DNA from: Dehalococcoidales bacterium | GTDB lineage: Bacteria > Chloroflexota > Dehalococcoidia > Dehalococcoidales > BS750m-G39 | Length of the DNA stretch: 55,299 bases | Assembly (NCBI GenBank): GCA_023129255.1 | Contig: JAGMCH010000046.1 | Span: forward strand, 1 to 55,299 | Direction: 5' to 3' | Part shown: piece after piece, positions 10,381 through 19,838 of the stretch | Layout of the letters: every line of letters begins with the position of its first letter | Position numbering within the stretch: position 1 is the first letter of the stretch | Made by a program: the position numbers and the translations under genes | The notes under the pieces: generated by a model | Told to the model about the DNA's origin: nothing | Database searches by the model: none | The model's input: only the letters and a program-made list of their open reading frames with translations

Positions 10381-11267
10381 TTATTAAATTCGTCCAAAGT
10401 GCGACCCATCAGAATCCACCAATTCACAATACCACTCCCCTCACTGTCCTTACTCAAAGCCTCCTGTGCCTTCGGGAATAACCCACAATATTCCCGAACC
10501 ATGTTAGCAATTACAGGATTCATAATACCCGTTGTAACAGTTATATCCTCTTCTTGACTTTCACTCTTTCGAGTTTCTACCGATTGCAAAACGCTCAAAA
10601 AACTAGAGTGGGCTCGTCCAGCTAGAAGTCTGTATACATGCGAGGCTAGTACCTCACTTAACTTAGCATGAATAGCAATCTCGCGCCAAGATAAAACCTT
10701 TTTAATATCAGGATCCCATCGCCACAAGTTTAGTTCCTTGCCTTCAAAAAACCGCGTTCTCTGCGCCTCAGTAAGACCCTGAAAAACCGCATTTGACTTC
10801 AGCTTCTCGCGAAGCTGAGCAAGTTCTTCCTCATCTTCTACTCGGGTCTGTTCAAATTCTTCGATCACTGTAGGAAAATCGTGTCTCTCCAAGGCTCCTG
10901 CTGCCTTGTACATCCAATACCTATAATCCGCTTCATCTTTTGTCTGAGGTGAATAGAACACATGGTGGAAGGTTAGAAACGCCTCGAACGATGCTCTTGT
11001 TAGCACATCCATTGACACAAAATCAACAAAGCTAAATCTAAATGATGGAAGGTCCAAATTAGCGCCACGAGAAAGATAAAGTATGGTAACAGCATGATCA
11101 ATAAATTTATTAGAAAGGCCTTGTGCCATCGATAACCGTTCACGGTTCTCAGCATCAGTGGTAGCCAGGGGGCTACTTACGCGCATAGCTTGCGCGAGAA
11201 CGTTAAGTAATTTCTTATATGCTTGCTTGCTTTGTGCACCAAACTGTTCTAATTCTGACTGTGTCAT
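10377..11267 (-). CDS. Hypothetical protein (helical; DUF5677-like)
   Basis: ORF; start set at MTQSELEQ after GGAGGTGGG; stop overlaps CoA-transferase start by 4 bp. Confidence 0.7.
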   Translation of the reverse strand: MTQSELEQFGAQSKQAYKKLLNVLAQAMRVSSPLATTDAENRERLSMAQGLSNKFIDHAVTILYLSRGANLDLPSFRFSFVDFVSMDVLTRASFEAFLTFHHVFYSPQTKDEADYRYWMYKAAGALERHDFPTVIEEFEQTRVEDEEELAQLREKLKSNAVFQGLTEAQRTRFFEGKELNLWRWDPDIKKVLSWREIAIHAKLSEVLASHVYRLLAGRAHSSFLSVLQSVETRKSESQEEDITVTTGIMNPVIANMVREYCGLFPKAQEALSKDSEGSGIVNWWILMGRTLDEFNK

Positions 11268-11280
11268 ACCTCCCACCTCC

Positions 11281-11404
11281 TTTTTATCTATTCCCGCCCA
11301 CCACCCTCTAAGGTGTTGAAAGGGGCACCAGCCCCCGAGGGCGGGCGGGTGGGAAGAAAAACACCCGAAAATGGGGGGCAAAGGGGTGGGTAGATAACAT
11401 CACT
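11281..11404 (+). repeat. MITE/REP-like intergenic element A with G-quadruplex core
   Basis: Ends TATCTATTCCC...GGGTAGATA; core GGGCGGGCGGGTGGGAAGAAAAA at 11339-11361. Confidence 0.6.
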
Positions 11405-11406
11405 AA

Positions 11407-12027
11407 TCATCCTTTATCCCTCAACATAGCCCACATTTGACTACCGCCACCGGGCATTATTGCCTCATGGATTACCTTGAACCCGAAGTGCTGGTATATC
11501 AGGATATACTCTTCGGTTGAGGTTTCCACATAGCAGGGTAACTTTGCCGCATCCAGCCGTTTGAGCATAGGTTTTAGCAGTCGGCTGGCATAGCCCTTGC
11601 CCTGGAATCTGGGGTCGACACCCAAAACCGCCAGATACCAGTGGGGGGAGGGGGCAAGACGCCGACGCAACTTGGATGCGAAAGCCTCATCCTGTTTCAT
11701 CTTCCGCAGAAATTTCCAGCCTACCTTGAATAGAAGCGCCAGTCCGCCACAGCGTATCATCGTCCATAGCTTTCTATCCGACACCCCCGAAGGAAGCCAC
11801 ACGGCAACGCCTTCCATATCAGGGGAGACAGCGTATACCTCACCGTGCCAAATTCCGTGGTTGAGCGACATCCGGAATAAGGGGCGCAACAGCTTCTCCC
11901 TTTTATGCGGCTCCGGAACCAGCTGAACCAGCTCCGCGTCATCAATGAAGGCGCGAGATAAAACCTCGCTGGCTGGTTGAACCTGCCATTTCTGCAACCG
12001 TATCAGACCGCCTAAATCAGACTCCAT
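11407..12027 (-). CDS. GNAT family N-acetyltransferase
   Basis: LGVDPRFQGKGYASRLLKPMLKRLD acetyl-CoA binding motif; start at MESDLGG (12027), outside element B. Confidence 0.85.
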   Translation of the reverse strand: MESDLGGLIRLQKWQVQPASEVLSRAFIDDAELVQLVPEPHKREKLLRPLFRMSLNHGIWHGEVYAVSPDMEGVAVWLPSGVSDRKLWTMIRCGGLALLFKVGWKFLRKMKQDEAFASKLRRRLAPSPHWYLAVLGVDPRFQGKGYASRLLKPMLKRLDAAKLPCYVETSTEEYILIYQHFGFKVIHEAIMPGGGSQMWAMLRDKG

Positions 12028-12039
12028 AATCTTTAACCC

Positions 12040-12167
12040 TTTATCTATTCCCACCCGCCGCCCTTATGGGGTATTCAAGAGGGGCGAAGTCCCTCTTTTT
12101 TTATTCCCTCCCCCTCTCCTTTGAAGGAGAGGGGGATTAAGGGGGTGAAGTAGATAGATACATCACC
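12040..12167 (+). repeat. MITE/REP-like intergenic element B
   Basis: TTTATCTATTCCCACCC ... TAGATAGATACATCAC ends shared with element A; internal AGAGGGGCGAAGTCCCTCTTTTTT hairpin. Confidence 0.55.
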
Positions 12168-12555
12168 GGTTCTCGCTTCTGACCTCTAAGGTCAGACCCT
12201 CAACTCCGACTACCTCCACCTCCTCGCCAGTCTCTATGTCTTCGCCAGAAGATTTTGCCTTCCAGAACTCGTCGCCGACACGGACAACGCCTTTCGGCAT
12301 CAGAGGCTTGATTACCCTCCCTTTCATGCCTATCATGCCCTCAGAGCCGGTAATCTGCTTTTTGTGAAAGGTGGGTATAACCGCCTTGTGTATGACAAAG
12401 ACGAGGGCGCCAAGCGCCAGCGCCGCAACAATGGTAATCGGTAAAGGAATCTCTATTTTCAGCACCCAGAGGATTAAGAAAACCAATGCTACTGCGGCAG
12501 CTTCGTCTAATAGTAATACCAGAACCTTGAGCCAGTCCTTGATGGTGCTCTTCAT
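12163..12555 (-). CDS. NfeD-like membrane protein
   Basis: TM helices, then GMIGMKGRVIKPLMPKGVVRVGDEFWKAKSSGEDIETGEEVEVVGVEGLTLEV. Confidence 0.85.
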   Translation of the reverse strand: MKSTIKDWLKVLVLLLDEAAAVALVFLILWVLKIEIPLPITIVAALALGALVFVIHKAVIPTFHKKQITGSEGMIGMKGRVIKPLMPKGVVRVGDEFWKAKSSGEDIETGEEVEVVGVEGLTLEVRSENR

Positions 12556-12559
12556 GCGC

Positions 12560-13735
12560 TCAGATAACCCCTTTCCTCGCCAGAGTCTCTATCTCCTCCT
12601 CTGATAGCCCCAGCTCTCCGTGATATATATCTCTATTATGCTCACCAGCCTTGGGTAACTTACTTCCCACCTGCCACGGAGAGCGGCTGAGCTTGGCTGG
12701 GGCGGCGGGGAACTTATACTTTTCGCCTGTTTCCGGGTGCCTCACCTCAACCCAGAAGTCTCTCTCCCGCAGTTGGTGGCTAGCCATAAGCCCTGATATT
12801 GAGGCGACCTCCGCCCAGGGGAAGCGCATCAATTGACCTTTTTCCACCAGCCCGGCGACAGTGTGGCTTTTAGTCCACCGCTCCAAGACCTCAATAACAT
12901 GGTCAAGGTGCTGGAGCCGATAACCCCTGTCCAGCCACTTCTCATCGGTCAAGTCCTCAGCCATGCCCTCGGCGGCCAGCCACTCCACCAGCGTCGGCCA
13001 CTGCTGGAACAGAGAGAGCAGAATGTAGCCATCCTTACAAGTAGAGATGCGGAAGGCATTGCTCCAGTAGAGACCGCCCTGGCGTTTAGCCACCACCCCC
13101 TGATAGAAATAGCGCACCAGGACATGGTCAAGGGTGGCGGCGACACACTCCTGCAGCGAAATATCAATATGCTGTCCCCTGCCCGAAGTATGCCGACTCC
13201 ACAGTGCCAGCAGAACACCAATGGCGGCAAAGATAGAGGCAAGGTAATAGCTCTGGTTGCCGAAAAATTTAAGCGGCGGCGATTCAGCCTCGCCACAGAC
13301 ATACATCTGCCCGCCGAGGGCGCTGGCGACTATATCGCACGACTTGTAATCGCGATATGGTCCGCCCTGCCCGAAATCGGTGATAGAAGCCATAACCAGG
13401 CGGGGGTTGATTTGACTTAGACGGTGGTAACCGAGACCAAGCGCTTCAAGGTAGCCCAGAGGGCGGCTCTCCACCAAGACGTCAGCCGTCTCAACCAGCC
13501 GTCGGAATATCTCCTGCCCCGGCTTGAAGTCTATATTGAGGGTTATTGCCCGCTTACCCAAGTTTTCCCAATAAAAATTGCCTCCGGGAAAAACCTCTCC
13601 CGGCTTTTCTACCCGGATAACCTCCGCCCCCATATCGGCCAGATAGCGGGAACAGAGCATGCCCCGCTCATCGGTCAAATCAAGGACACGATAGCCAGAT
13701 AAGGCAGAGCCTCTGTTCACGGCAACACCAATCAC
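12560..13735 (-). CDS. CaiB/BaiF (family III) CoA-transferase
   Basis: LSGYRVLDLTDERGMLCSRYLADMGAEVIRVE...GKRAITLNID. Confidence 0.9.
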   Translation of the reverse strand: MIGVAVNRGSALSGYRVLDLTDERGMLCSRYLADMGAEVIRVEKPGEVFPGGNFYWENLGKRAITLNIDFKPGQEIFRRLVETADVLVESRPLGYLEALGLGYHRLSQINPRLVMASITDFGQGGPYRDYKSCDIVASALGGQMYVCGEAESPPLKFFGNQSYYLASIFAAIGVLLALWSRHTSGRGQHIDISLQECVAATLDHVLVRYFYQGVVAKRQGGLYWSNAFRISTCKDGYILLSLFQQWPTLVEWLAAEGMAEDLTDEKWLDRGYRLQHLDHVIEVLERWTKSHTVAGLVEKGQLMRFPWAEVASISGLMASHQLRERDFWVEVRHPETGEKYKFPAAPAKLSRSPWQVGSKLPKAGEHNRDIYHGELGLSEEEIETLARKGVI

Positions 13736-13738
13736 AGC

Positions 13739-14245
13739 CTAGATTTCAAACTGCCACTCGCACCAATACTGTGGGGGGTGGGCATCGGGGGGACAGATTA
13801 AACAACTAACCTTTATCCTAGGGTCAACTACCTCAGCATAGGCGGTAAAAAGCGCTATACCTACTGCCTTGCACGGAAACTCACCCCTACCATCCCTTAT
13901 TCTAGCTTTCTGAGGCGGGCAGTCAGTGCAGCGAAATACAGCCTTACTATCGGTTAACTCCGCAACTTGCGGCTTAAAAATAAACATAACCGGGTCTGCC
14001 TGCAGCACACTGATAACGGCTTGAATTGGATTATCTTTCTTGATAGCCAAGGTGCTGACTATCCTCTTGGCTTGTATTTGACCAAGCTTCCGCCAAACTT
14101 CCACATCTAGCTCAAGGGCAACATCGAGACCGTATTTCTGCTCAACAGCCGTAAACCATAAGCCATCAACAGTGTAAAGGCTCCGAGAACATAGCTCAAG
14201 CAGCTTCTCCGCGGGAATCTGTAAATGGTTTACTCCAGGCATCAC
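13739..14245 (-). CDS. DUF6125-like hypothetical protein
   Basis: 168 aa; Cys-rich C-terminal half (CTDCPPQKAR, CLICPPDAHPPQYWCEW); start overlaps gltX stop. Confidence 0.7.
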   Translation of the reverse strand: MMPGVNHLQIPAEKLLELCSRSLYTVDGLWFTAVEQKYGLDVALELDVEVWRKLGQIQAKRIVSTLAIKKDNPIQAVISVLQADPVMFIFKPQVAELTDSKAVFRCTDCPPQKARIRDGRGEFPCKAVGIALFTAYAEVVDPRIKVSCLICPPDAHPPQYWCEWQFEI

Positions 14246-15717
14246 GCTAACTCCTTACCAATTTTATCTAACGCCGCTTCAATCCGCTTCAGGCAGCGCT
14301 TTCTCCCCAGCACCGCCATCGTCTGAAAGAGGGGTGGGGCGGCAGTCTCACCTGTAGCTGTTACCCTTAGCGTACCAAAAAGCTGTCCAGTTTTAAGCCC
14401 CAGTTCTGTGGCTAGAGGTCTAAGCAACGCCTCTAAAGAATTCTCATCAAATGGCTCAAGTTTTTCAAGTCTTTCTCTCACTACCTCTAATGCTTTCCGA
14501 GTTGACTGCACGTCCATTCCTGTAACTATTAAAGTTTGCAAGTCAAGATCAAGCTGCAGCTCGAAGAAAAAGCGAGTCAGCGCCGGCACATCAGCTAGCT
14601 TCTTAGCCCTTTCCTGAACAAGAGGCAGGATCTTCCTAACATATTGTTCATCTGATATTAGCGCCTCCCCGGCCGCCATATCCATCATCAGGTAGGGCTG
14701 AACCGCTTCAAAGAACTCATCGGCGGTTAAGCTGCGGATATAGACGCCGTTCATCCAGTCGAGCTTTTCCCGATTAAAGATGGCTCCGGTCTTGCTGATT
14801 CGTTCCAGGGAAAAGTTATCTACAAGCGCCTGCCGTGACATTATCTCGGTCTTATCATCTAAAGACCAGCCAATCAGGGCAAGGAAATTGAACATGGTTT
14901 GCGGCAGGTAGCCCTGCTCACGATAGTCAAGTATAGATACGGCGCCGTGCCGCTTGCTCAGCTTGGCGCGGTCAGGACCCAGTATCATGGGGTGGTGAAC
15001 AAACTGCGGCGGTTCCAAGCCGAGTGCCTGGTACAGGAGCAGGTGGCGGGGGGTGCTTGATATCCACTCCTCGGCTCTGATGACATGGCTAACCTCCATG
15101 GCGTGGTCGTCAACGACATTAGCCAGATGGTAGGTGGGGTAGCCATCTGATTTGAGCAGGATAAAATCGTCAAGGGTATTATTCTCAAAAACGACATCAC
15201 CATATATCAGGTCGTTAAATCTGGTACGTCCTTCCAGGGGGACTTTGAAGCGCACCACTGGCACAATGCCTTCGGCTTCTTTCTTTGCCCGCTCCTCCGG
15301 AGTCAAGTCGCGACAGTGACGGTCGTAGCCCGGCGGCTGTTTACGCCTCACCTGCTCGGCGCGCATCTCCTCCAGGCGCTGGGGGGAGCAGTAGCAATGG
15401 TAGGCATCCCCCTGCGAAATCAGACGCTCGGCTGTCTCTTTATATATCTCCAGGCGCTGTGACTGAAAGTAAGGCCCGCAGTCACCCCCCACCTCCGGCC
15501 CCTCGTCCCAGTCAAGACCCAGCCACCGCAGGGAATCAAGGATAGCCCTCACCGCCCCCTTAACCTTGCGGGTGACATCGGTATCCTCAATGCGGACGAT
15601 AAAGCTGCCGCCGTGATGGCGGGCGAAAAGCCAGTTAAACAAAGCCGTGCGGATATTGCCCACATGGGGGTAGCCGGTGGGGCTGGGGGCATAGCGAACC
15701 CGGACTAAGTTAGTCAT
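14242..15717 (-). CDS. gltX: Glutamyl-tRNA synthetase
   Basis: VRYAPSPTGYPHVGNIRTALFNWLFAR; KLSKRHGAVSI motifs. Confidence 0.97.
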   Translation of the reverse strand: MTNLVRVRYAPSPTGYPHVGNIRTALFNWLFARHHGGSFIVRIEDTDVTRKVKGAVRAILDSLRWLGLDWDEGPEVGGDCGPYFQSQRLEIYKETAERLISQGDAYHCYCSPQRLEEMRAEQVRRKQPPGYDRHCRDLTPEERAKKEAEGIVPVVRFKVPLEGRTRFNDLIYGDVVFENNTLDDFILLKSDGYPTYHLANVVDDHAMEVSHVIRAEEWISSTPRHLLLYQALGLEPPQFVHHPMILGPDRAKLSKRHGAVSILDYREQGYLPQTMFNFLALIGWSLDDKTEIMSRQALVDNFSLERISKTGAIFNREKLDWMNGVYIRSLTADEFFEAVQPYLMMDMAAGEALISDEQYVRKILPLVQERAKKLADVPALTRFFFELQLDLDLQTLIVTGMDVQSTRKALEVVRERLEKLEPFDENSLEALLRPLATELGLKTGQLFGTLRVTATGETAAPPLFQTMAVLGRKRCLKRIEAALDKIGKELA

Positions 15718-15719
15718 CT

Positions 15720-16922
15720 CTACCTTCTCTCAAATCTAGTGCTTTCTAGCCAGATATAAACGGGATACATATCATTTACAAATCTATACGCCCCCACGCC
15801 TCCCTCAATATCAGATTCTATCACCCCCAAGTCCTTCATCCTTCTCAAGAAGTTATTCAACACCCTTTTCTCCTCAGCTGTGAGCTTAACTTCCAACTCT
15901 CTCTTCCTAAAGTACCGAGAAATAAATTGTTTCCTCTTTCCAAACTTCCTCAAAATCGCCATGTACCGTTGGCTACGAATTGCTCTATAAACCTGAGGGG
16001 TAAGATACTTTTGCCCTATATTTTCTGCTGCAGCTAATAAACCTGTTACTGCATCATCTTTATCTATTACCCCATCTGTGTCTGCCCAGAAAGTAGCATC
16101 TCCTATCTCATGCATCATAACGGGGAGTCCACTAGAACTATCAACCATCCATTCCATAGCCTCAGGTTCAACTTTCACGTCAGCCTTGCCGAAAGCTTGA
16201 GACATAAACGTGCGTACTTCCTCATCAGTAAGTTTTTCAATTTCTATAACTCTGAATATCCTCATAAGGGAAGGTTGAATATTTGATAGAATATCCCTCT
16301 TTTCATGGAGACCCACCAACATAATGAATACAGGGAATTTTTCGTAGTGAGTCGCGATATCATCGGCAAAGCTCTTGTACCAATTTGCAAATTCCGCATT
16401 GTCAACTAATGCATCAATATCGTCCAAGGCAATAAATAACCCTGCCCTTTCCTCCTTCAATTTTTGTAGCAAATTATTGAGAGCTGCTGGAAAATCTCTT
16501 ACTAATTCTCTTAAATCTCTCTCAGGTGGAGCAAAGGTAACCGAAATGTCAAAGAGCCCTACCTGTCTAATACGATTACCAAACAACTGGGCAATATTTT
16601 CATACCATGTTTGCGTTTTTGCTTCTTTCAATATTTCGTCAAAAATGTGACGAACCATTTCTTCCATGGTGGATACTCTACCCAAGAAAACATGAATACC
16701 AAGCATATTCTTCTTAGTACTAACATAGTAGCGGAGAAACGATGCCAATGAGCTTTTTCCAATTCCCCTCTCACCTACCAAAAACACATTCTCTTGTTTT
16801 CCAGATGAGGACTGTCCCACATATCTAACAAGTTCATTAATTTTGTCCAGCCTACCTACAAAAAGTTCAATAGGCACTGGATTGCCTGGGGTAAATGGAC
16901 TGGTCTTTTCTTTGTTATTCAT
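15720..16922 (-). CDS. AAA/STAND-type P-loop ATPase (Cdc6/Orc1-like architecture)
   Basis: FLVGERGIGKSSLASFL Walker A; GLFIALDDIDAL Walker B; C-terminal winged-helix-like region; AT-rich coding sequence. Confidence 0.8.
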   Translation of the reverse strand: MNNKEKTSPFTPGNPVPIELFVGRLDKINELVRYVGQSSSGKQENVFLVGERGIGKSSLASFLRYYVSTKKNMLGIHVFLGRVSTMEEMVRHIFDEILKEAKTQTWYENIAQLFGNRIRQVGLFDISVTFAPPERDLRELVRDFPAALNNLLQKLKEERAGLFIALDDIDALVDNAEFANWYKSFADDIATHYEKFPVFIMLVGLHEKRDILSNIQPSLMRIFRVIEIEKLTDEEVRTFMSQAFGKADVKVEPEAMEWMVDSSSGLPVMMHEIGDATFWADTDGVIDKDDAVTGLLAAAENIGQKYLTPQVYRAIRSQRYMAILRKFGKRKQFISRYFRKRELEVKLTAEEKRVLNNFLRRMKDLGVIESDIEGGVGAYRFVNDMYPVYIWLESTRFERR

Positions 16923-17046
16923 GGTCCACCTCATATTGCAATCTTTTGAAATTCTTGCCCTCATTCTACCACCCCACCCATCATTATTCTAGAGTATAAA
17001 AGGAGGAGGGGTGGAAAGAGGGTCTTAAAGGGGTGCTAAACCCTAT

Positions 17047-17070
17047 TGGGTGGGTGGGTGGGAAGAAAGA
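17047..17070 (+). repeat. G-quadruplex-capable intergenic repeat core
   Basis: TGGGTGGGTGGGTGGGAAGAAAGA. Confidence 0.75.
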
Positions 17071-17098
17071 CCTGGGGGGGGTGGGGTTCCCATAAAAG

Positions 17099-17998
17099 CT
17101 AGCCAATATCTTCAAGCGCCTGCTCTAAATCTGGAGGCAATTCAGACTTGAACTCAACATATTCGCCGCTGGAGGGCAGCTTGAAGCCCAGGCGGCAGGC
17201 ATGCATAAACTGCCGTGATAGATATGGAGACTTGACGCCATAAACCTTGTCCCCCACCACCGGAAAGCCAATAGCCGAAAGGTGAACCCTTATCTGGTGG
17301 GTGCGACCGGTCTCGGGCATGACCTCAACCAGGGTGTAGTCGCCGATATATTTAACCACACGATACCCTGTGCGGGCTTCCCTACCCTCAGCCACTACCG
17401 CCATCCGCTTGCGGTTTCTGGGGTCGCGCCCGATATCAGCTTCAATAACGCCGTTCTCCGGGGTGAGCTTCCCTTTAACCAGCACCAGATAGGCTTTGGT
17501 CACCGAATGGGACTTGAACTGCTGGGCAAGGTCAGCCTGAGCCGCACTATTCTTAGCCACCAGCATCACCCCCGAGGTGTCCTTGTCCAGGCGATGGACA
17601 ACTCCCGGGCGCAGTGAGTCGCTAATATCAGCCAGGTGGGGAAAGTGCGACAGAATAGCATTAACCAGGGTATGACTTGGGTGTCCTGGTGCCGGGTGAA
17701 CCGCTAGTCCGGCAGGCTTGTCCACGGCTAAAAGGTCGTCGTCTTCATAAATGATATTTAGGGGCATAGCCTCAGGCACCAAGCGGCTGGGTGGGGTGGG
17801 GGGAATGATGAGCTTGAGCCTGTCGCCTTTACTAAGCCTGAGCCCCGCCTTGCCCCTCTGGCCGTTAACCGTGATATAGCCTTCAGCAATAAGCTTTTGA
17901 ACATGGGTCCGAGACAGCTCTGGATGCTGCTGGCAAACATATTTATCCAGACGCTCGCCCGGCTTATCAACTATAAAACTATATACCTTATCCATCAT
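17099..17998 (-). CDS. rluD: Ribosomal large-subunit pseudouridine synthase, RluD family
   Basis: S4-like N-terminus; VVHRLDKDTSGVMLVAKN; GRTHQIRVHLSAIGFPVVGD. Confidence 0.93.
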   Translation of the reverse strand: MMDKVYSFIVDKPGERLDKYVCQQHPELSRTHVQKLIAEGYITVNGQRGKAGLRLSKGDRLKLIIPPTPPSRLVPEAMPLNIIYEDDDLLAVDKPAGLAVHPAPGHPSHTLVNAILSHFPHLADISDSLRPGVVHRLDKDTSGVMLVAKNSAAQADLAQQFKSHSVTKAYLVLVKGKLTPENGVIEADIGRDPRNRKRMAVVAEGREARTGYRVVKYIGDYTLVEVMPETGRTHQIRVHLSAIGFPVVGDKVYGVKSPYLSRQFMHACRLGFKLPSSGEYVEFKSELPPDLEQALEDIG

Positions 17999-18010
17999 CG
18001 GGCTGATAAA

Positions 18011-18505
18011 TCAGTGTTTCCTGACTAATGAGAGGAGCAGGGAATAAGCAAATAGAATAGCACCGACAACTATAGCCGAATCAGCAATGTTAAATGCTGG
18101 CCACCAGCCGATGCTGATGAAGTCGGTAACACCACCAAAGCGCAGCCGGTCAATCAGATTGCCTATTGTGCCGCCAAGAATTAAGCCCAGGGCTGTCATA
18201 CCTAGCCAATTACCTGAAATGGGGTATCGGCGATAAGCAAAAAGGGCATAGAATAGCAAAAGGGCAATGCCGACGATAGACGCTATGGTCAGGGCGAATG
18301 AGTGGTCTTGAAACAGGCCAAAGGAGGCTCCGGTATTATGTCTACGGACTATCTGAAAGATTCCCACCTCAAATAGCGACTCGCCGATATCAAGATTGGA
18401 CATTATCCAGAGCTTGGTAAGCTGGTCGGCAACCGCCACTAATAACGCAGTAAGGAAAAAGACCACCTGCCACCACATACCCTGGGGATTACTTGCTTTT
18501 CGCAT
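18011..18505 (-). CDS. lspA: Lipoprotein signal peptidase
   Basis: GGTIGNLIDRLRFGGVTDFI and FNIADSAIVVG motifs. Confidence 0.95.
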   Translation of the reverse strand: MRKASNPQGMWWQVVFFLTALLVAVADQLTKLWIMSNLDIGESLFEVGIFQIVRRHNTGASFGLFQDHSFALTIASIVGIALLLFYALFAYRRYPISGNWLGMTALGLILGGTIGNLIDRLRFGGVTDFISIGWWPAFNIADSAIVVGAILFAYSLLLSLVRKH

Positions 18506-18869
18506 CCTTCGCCTGGCGCGTCTTACAGCTCAAGCACAGACTAGCCTGAGGAAGTGCTTCCAGTCGGGCCGGGTCTATTGGCTGGCCACAGCTATCACAT
18601 AAGCCGTAGGTCCCATCTTCAAACTTTTGCAAGGCATGTTCCACCTCGGCTAGCTGGTCTATAATACGCTTCTCTAAGGTCAGCCGCCTCTCCAGCTCAA
18701 AACTCTCGGTAGCCTCCTCCTCCCTCTTGCCAAAGGGGCTACCCTCCCGCCTCTCCTCAGCCGGGCGAACGCTAGATTTCAGTTGTTCTAATTCGTCAGT
18801 TAACCGCTTTCGCTCGCTCTCCAGACGAGAGCGAAGCAGATTAAAGCCTACATTCATCTTCTTCTTCAT
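18489..18869 (-). CDS. DksA/TraR family zinc-finger protein
   Basis: FEDGTYGLCDSCGQPIDPARLEALPQASLCLSCK. Confidence 0.9.
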   Translation of the reverse strand: MKKKMNVGFNLLRSRLESERKRLTDELEQLKSSVRPAEERREGSPFGKREEEATESFELERRLTLEKRIIDQLAEVEHALQKFEDGTYGLCDSCGQPIDPARLEALPQASLCLSCKTRQAKDAKSK

Positions 18870-18957
18870 CTTTCCCTCCCCTCCGCCTACCTATGTGCTG
18901 GCAGGTAAGCACCTATAGTTGACGATTGTTAAGAGAACAATAATCGGGCAGAAAAGG

Positions 18958-19725
18958 TTAATCCAGCATCACTCGCAACTGGCGAATGGTGTTCACTGCC
19001 TGCCCCCGCCAGTGATTGTTAGCAAAGATAAAGGTCTTCTCAGCCATACTACTTAGCTTTTGAATCCTGGGCAGCCACTCGCCGAGTTCCGAGGGGCCAT
19101 AGCTATAATCATACCTCTCATAAGCATGTGCATGCTCCCACCACTTATCGCTGTTGCGCCCGTGAAAGCGGACATAGCCTATACTACTGGTCGCCTCAGC
19201 CAGTGGCGGCAACAGATTGGGCAACCGTGGTTCATCAACACAACAGAAGCCCAAGTCCTGACGGCGAAGCCAATCAAACACCTCGCTCCTCAGCCACCGG
19301 GCATTACGAAATTCAATCACCACCGGTAGCTCACCCAACCGTTCCTTAAATAGCCCAAGGTAGTCCCAGTTACGCTGATTAAAGTGAAAACTATAAGGAA
19401 ACTGGGCCAAAATACAACCCAGCTTTCCAGCAGAGATAACAGGCTCCAATGCCCGACAAAAATCCTTAAAAACGGGGGCATTATCCTCCCGTTGGTGAGT
19501 CATTTCCTGGTTGGCTTTAATAGAGAATAGGAAACCTTCGCCCGTTTTGTCAACCATGGCCTTTAAAGTAGATGGTTTGGGTAAGGCGTAAAAGGTTGAA
19601 TTTACCTCACAGGCATCGAATTCACGGGCATAGTAGACCAGCCATTCTCTCTTAGGCAAGCCCGCCGGGTAGAAGTTTCCTACCCAATCACCATAGCTAA
19701 ACCCTGAAGTGCCAAAGTATACCAT
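18958..19725 (-). CDS. DUF72 domain protein (YecE-like TIM barrel)
   Basis: YFGTSGFSYGDWVGNFYPAG...EVNSTFY...FSIKANQEMTH...YVRFHGRN. Confidence 0.9.
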   Translation of the reverse strand: MVYFGTSGFSYGDWVGNFYPAGLPKREWLVYYAREFDACEVNSTFYALPKPSTLKAMVDKTGEGFLFSIKANQEMTHQREDNAPVFKDFCRALEPVISAGKLGCILAQFPYSFHFNQRNWDYLGLFKERLGELPVVIEFRNARWLRSEVFDWLRRQDLGFCCVDEPRLPNLLPPLAEATSSIGYVRFHGRNSDKWWEHAHAYERYDYSYGPSELGEWLPRIQKLSSMAEKTFIFANNHWRGQAVNTIRQLRVMLD

Positions 19726-19776
19726 ATTTCAAGTGTATCCTATTTACTTTGTTTGGTCAATGTCAAGTTAAAACTA

Positions 19777-19805
19777 TTGACAATCAGGGGTAATTTCGCT
19801 ACTAT
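19777..19805 (+). promoter_or_regulatory. sigma70-like promoter of fur/membrane protein pair
   Basis: TTGACA (19777-19782), 17 bp spacer, TACTAT (19800-19805). Confidence 0.6.
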
Positions 19806-19808
19806 ATA

Positions 19809-19827
19809 AATGATAATCTTTTTCATT
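19809..19827 (+). promoter_or_regulatory. Fur-box-like operator
   Basis: AATGATAATCTTTTTCATT, imperfect dyad resembling the classical GATAATGATAATCATTATC box, between -10 and ATG. Confidence 0.55.
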
Positions 19828-19838
19828 TACAGCTTGAA

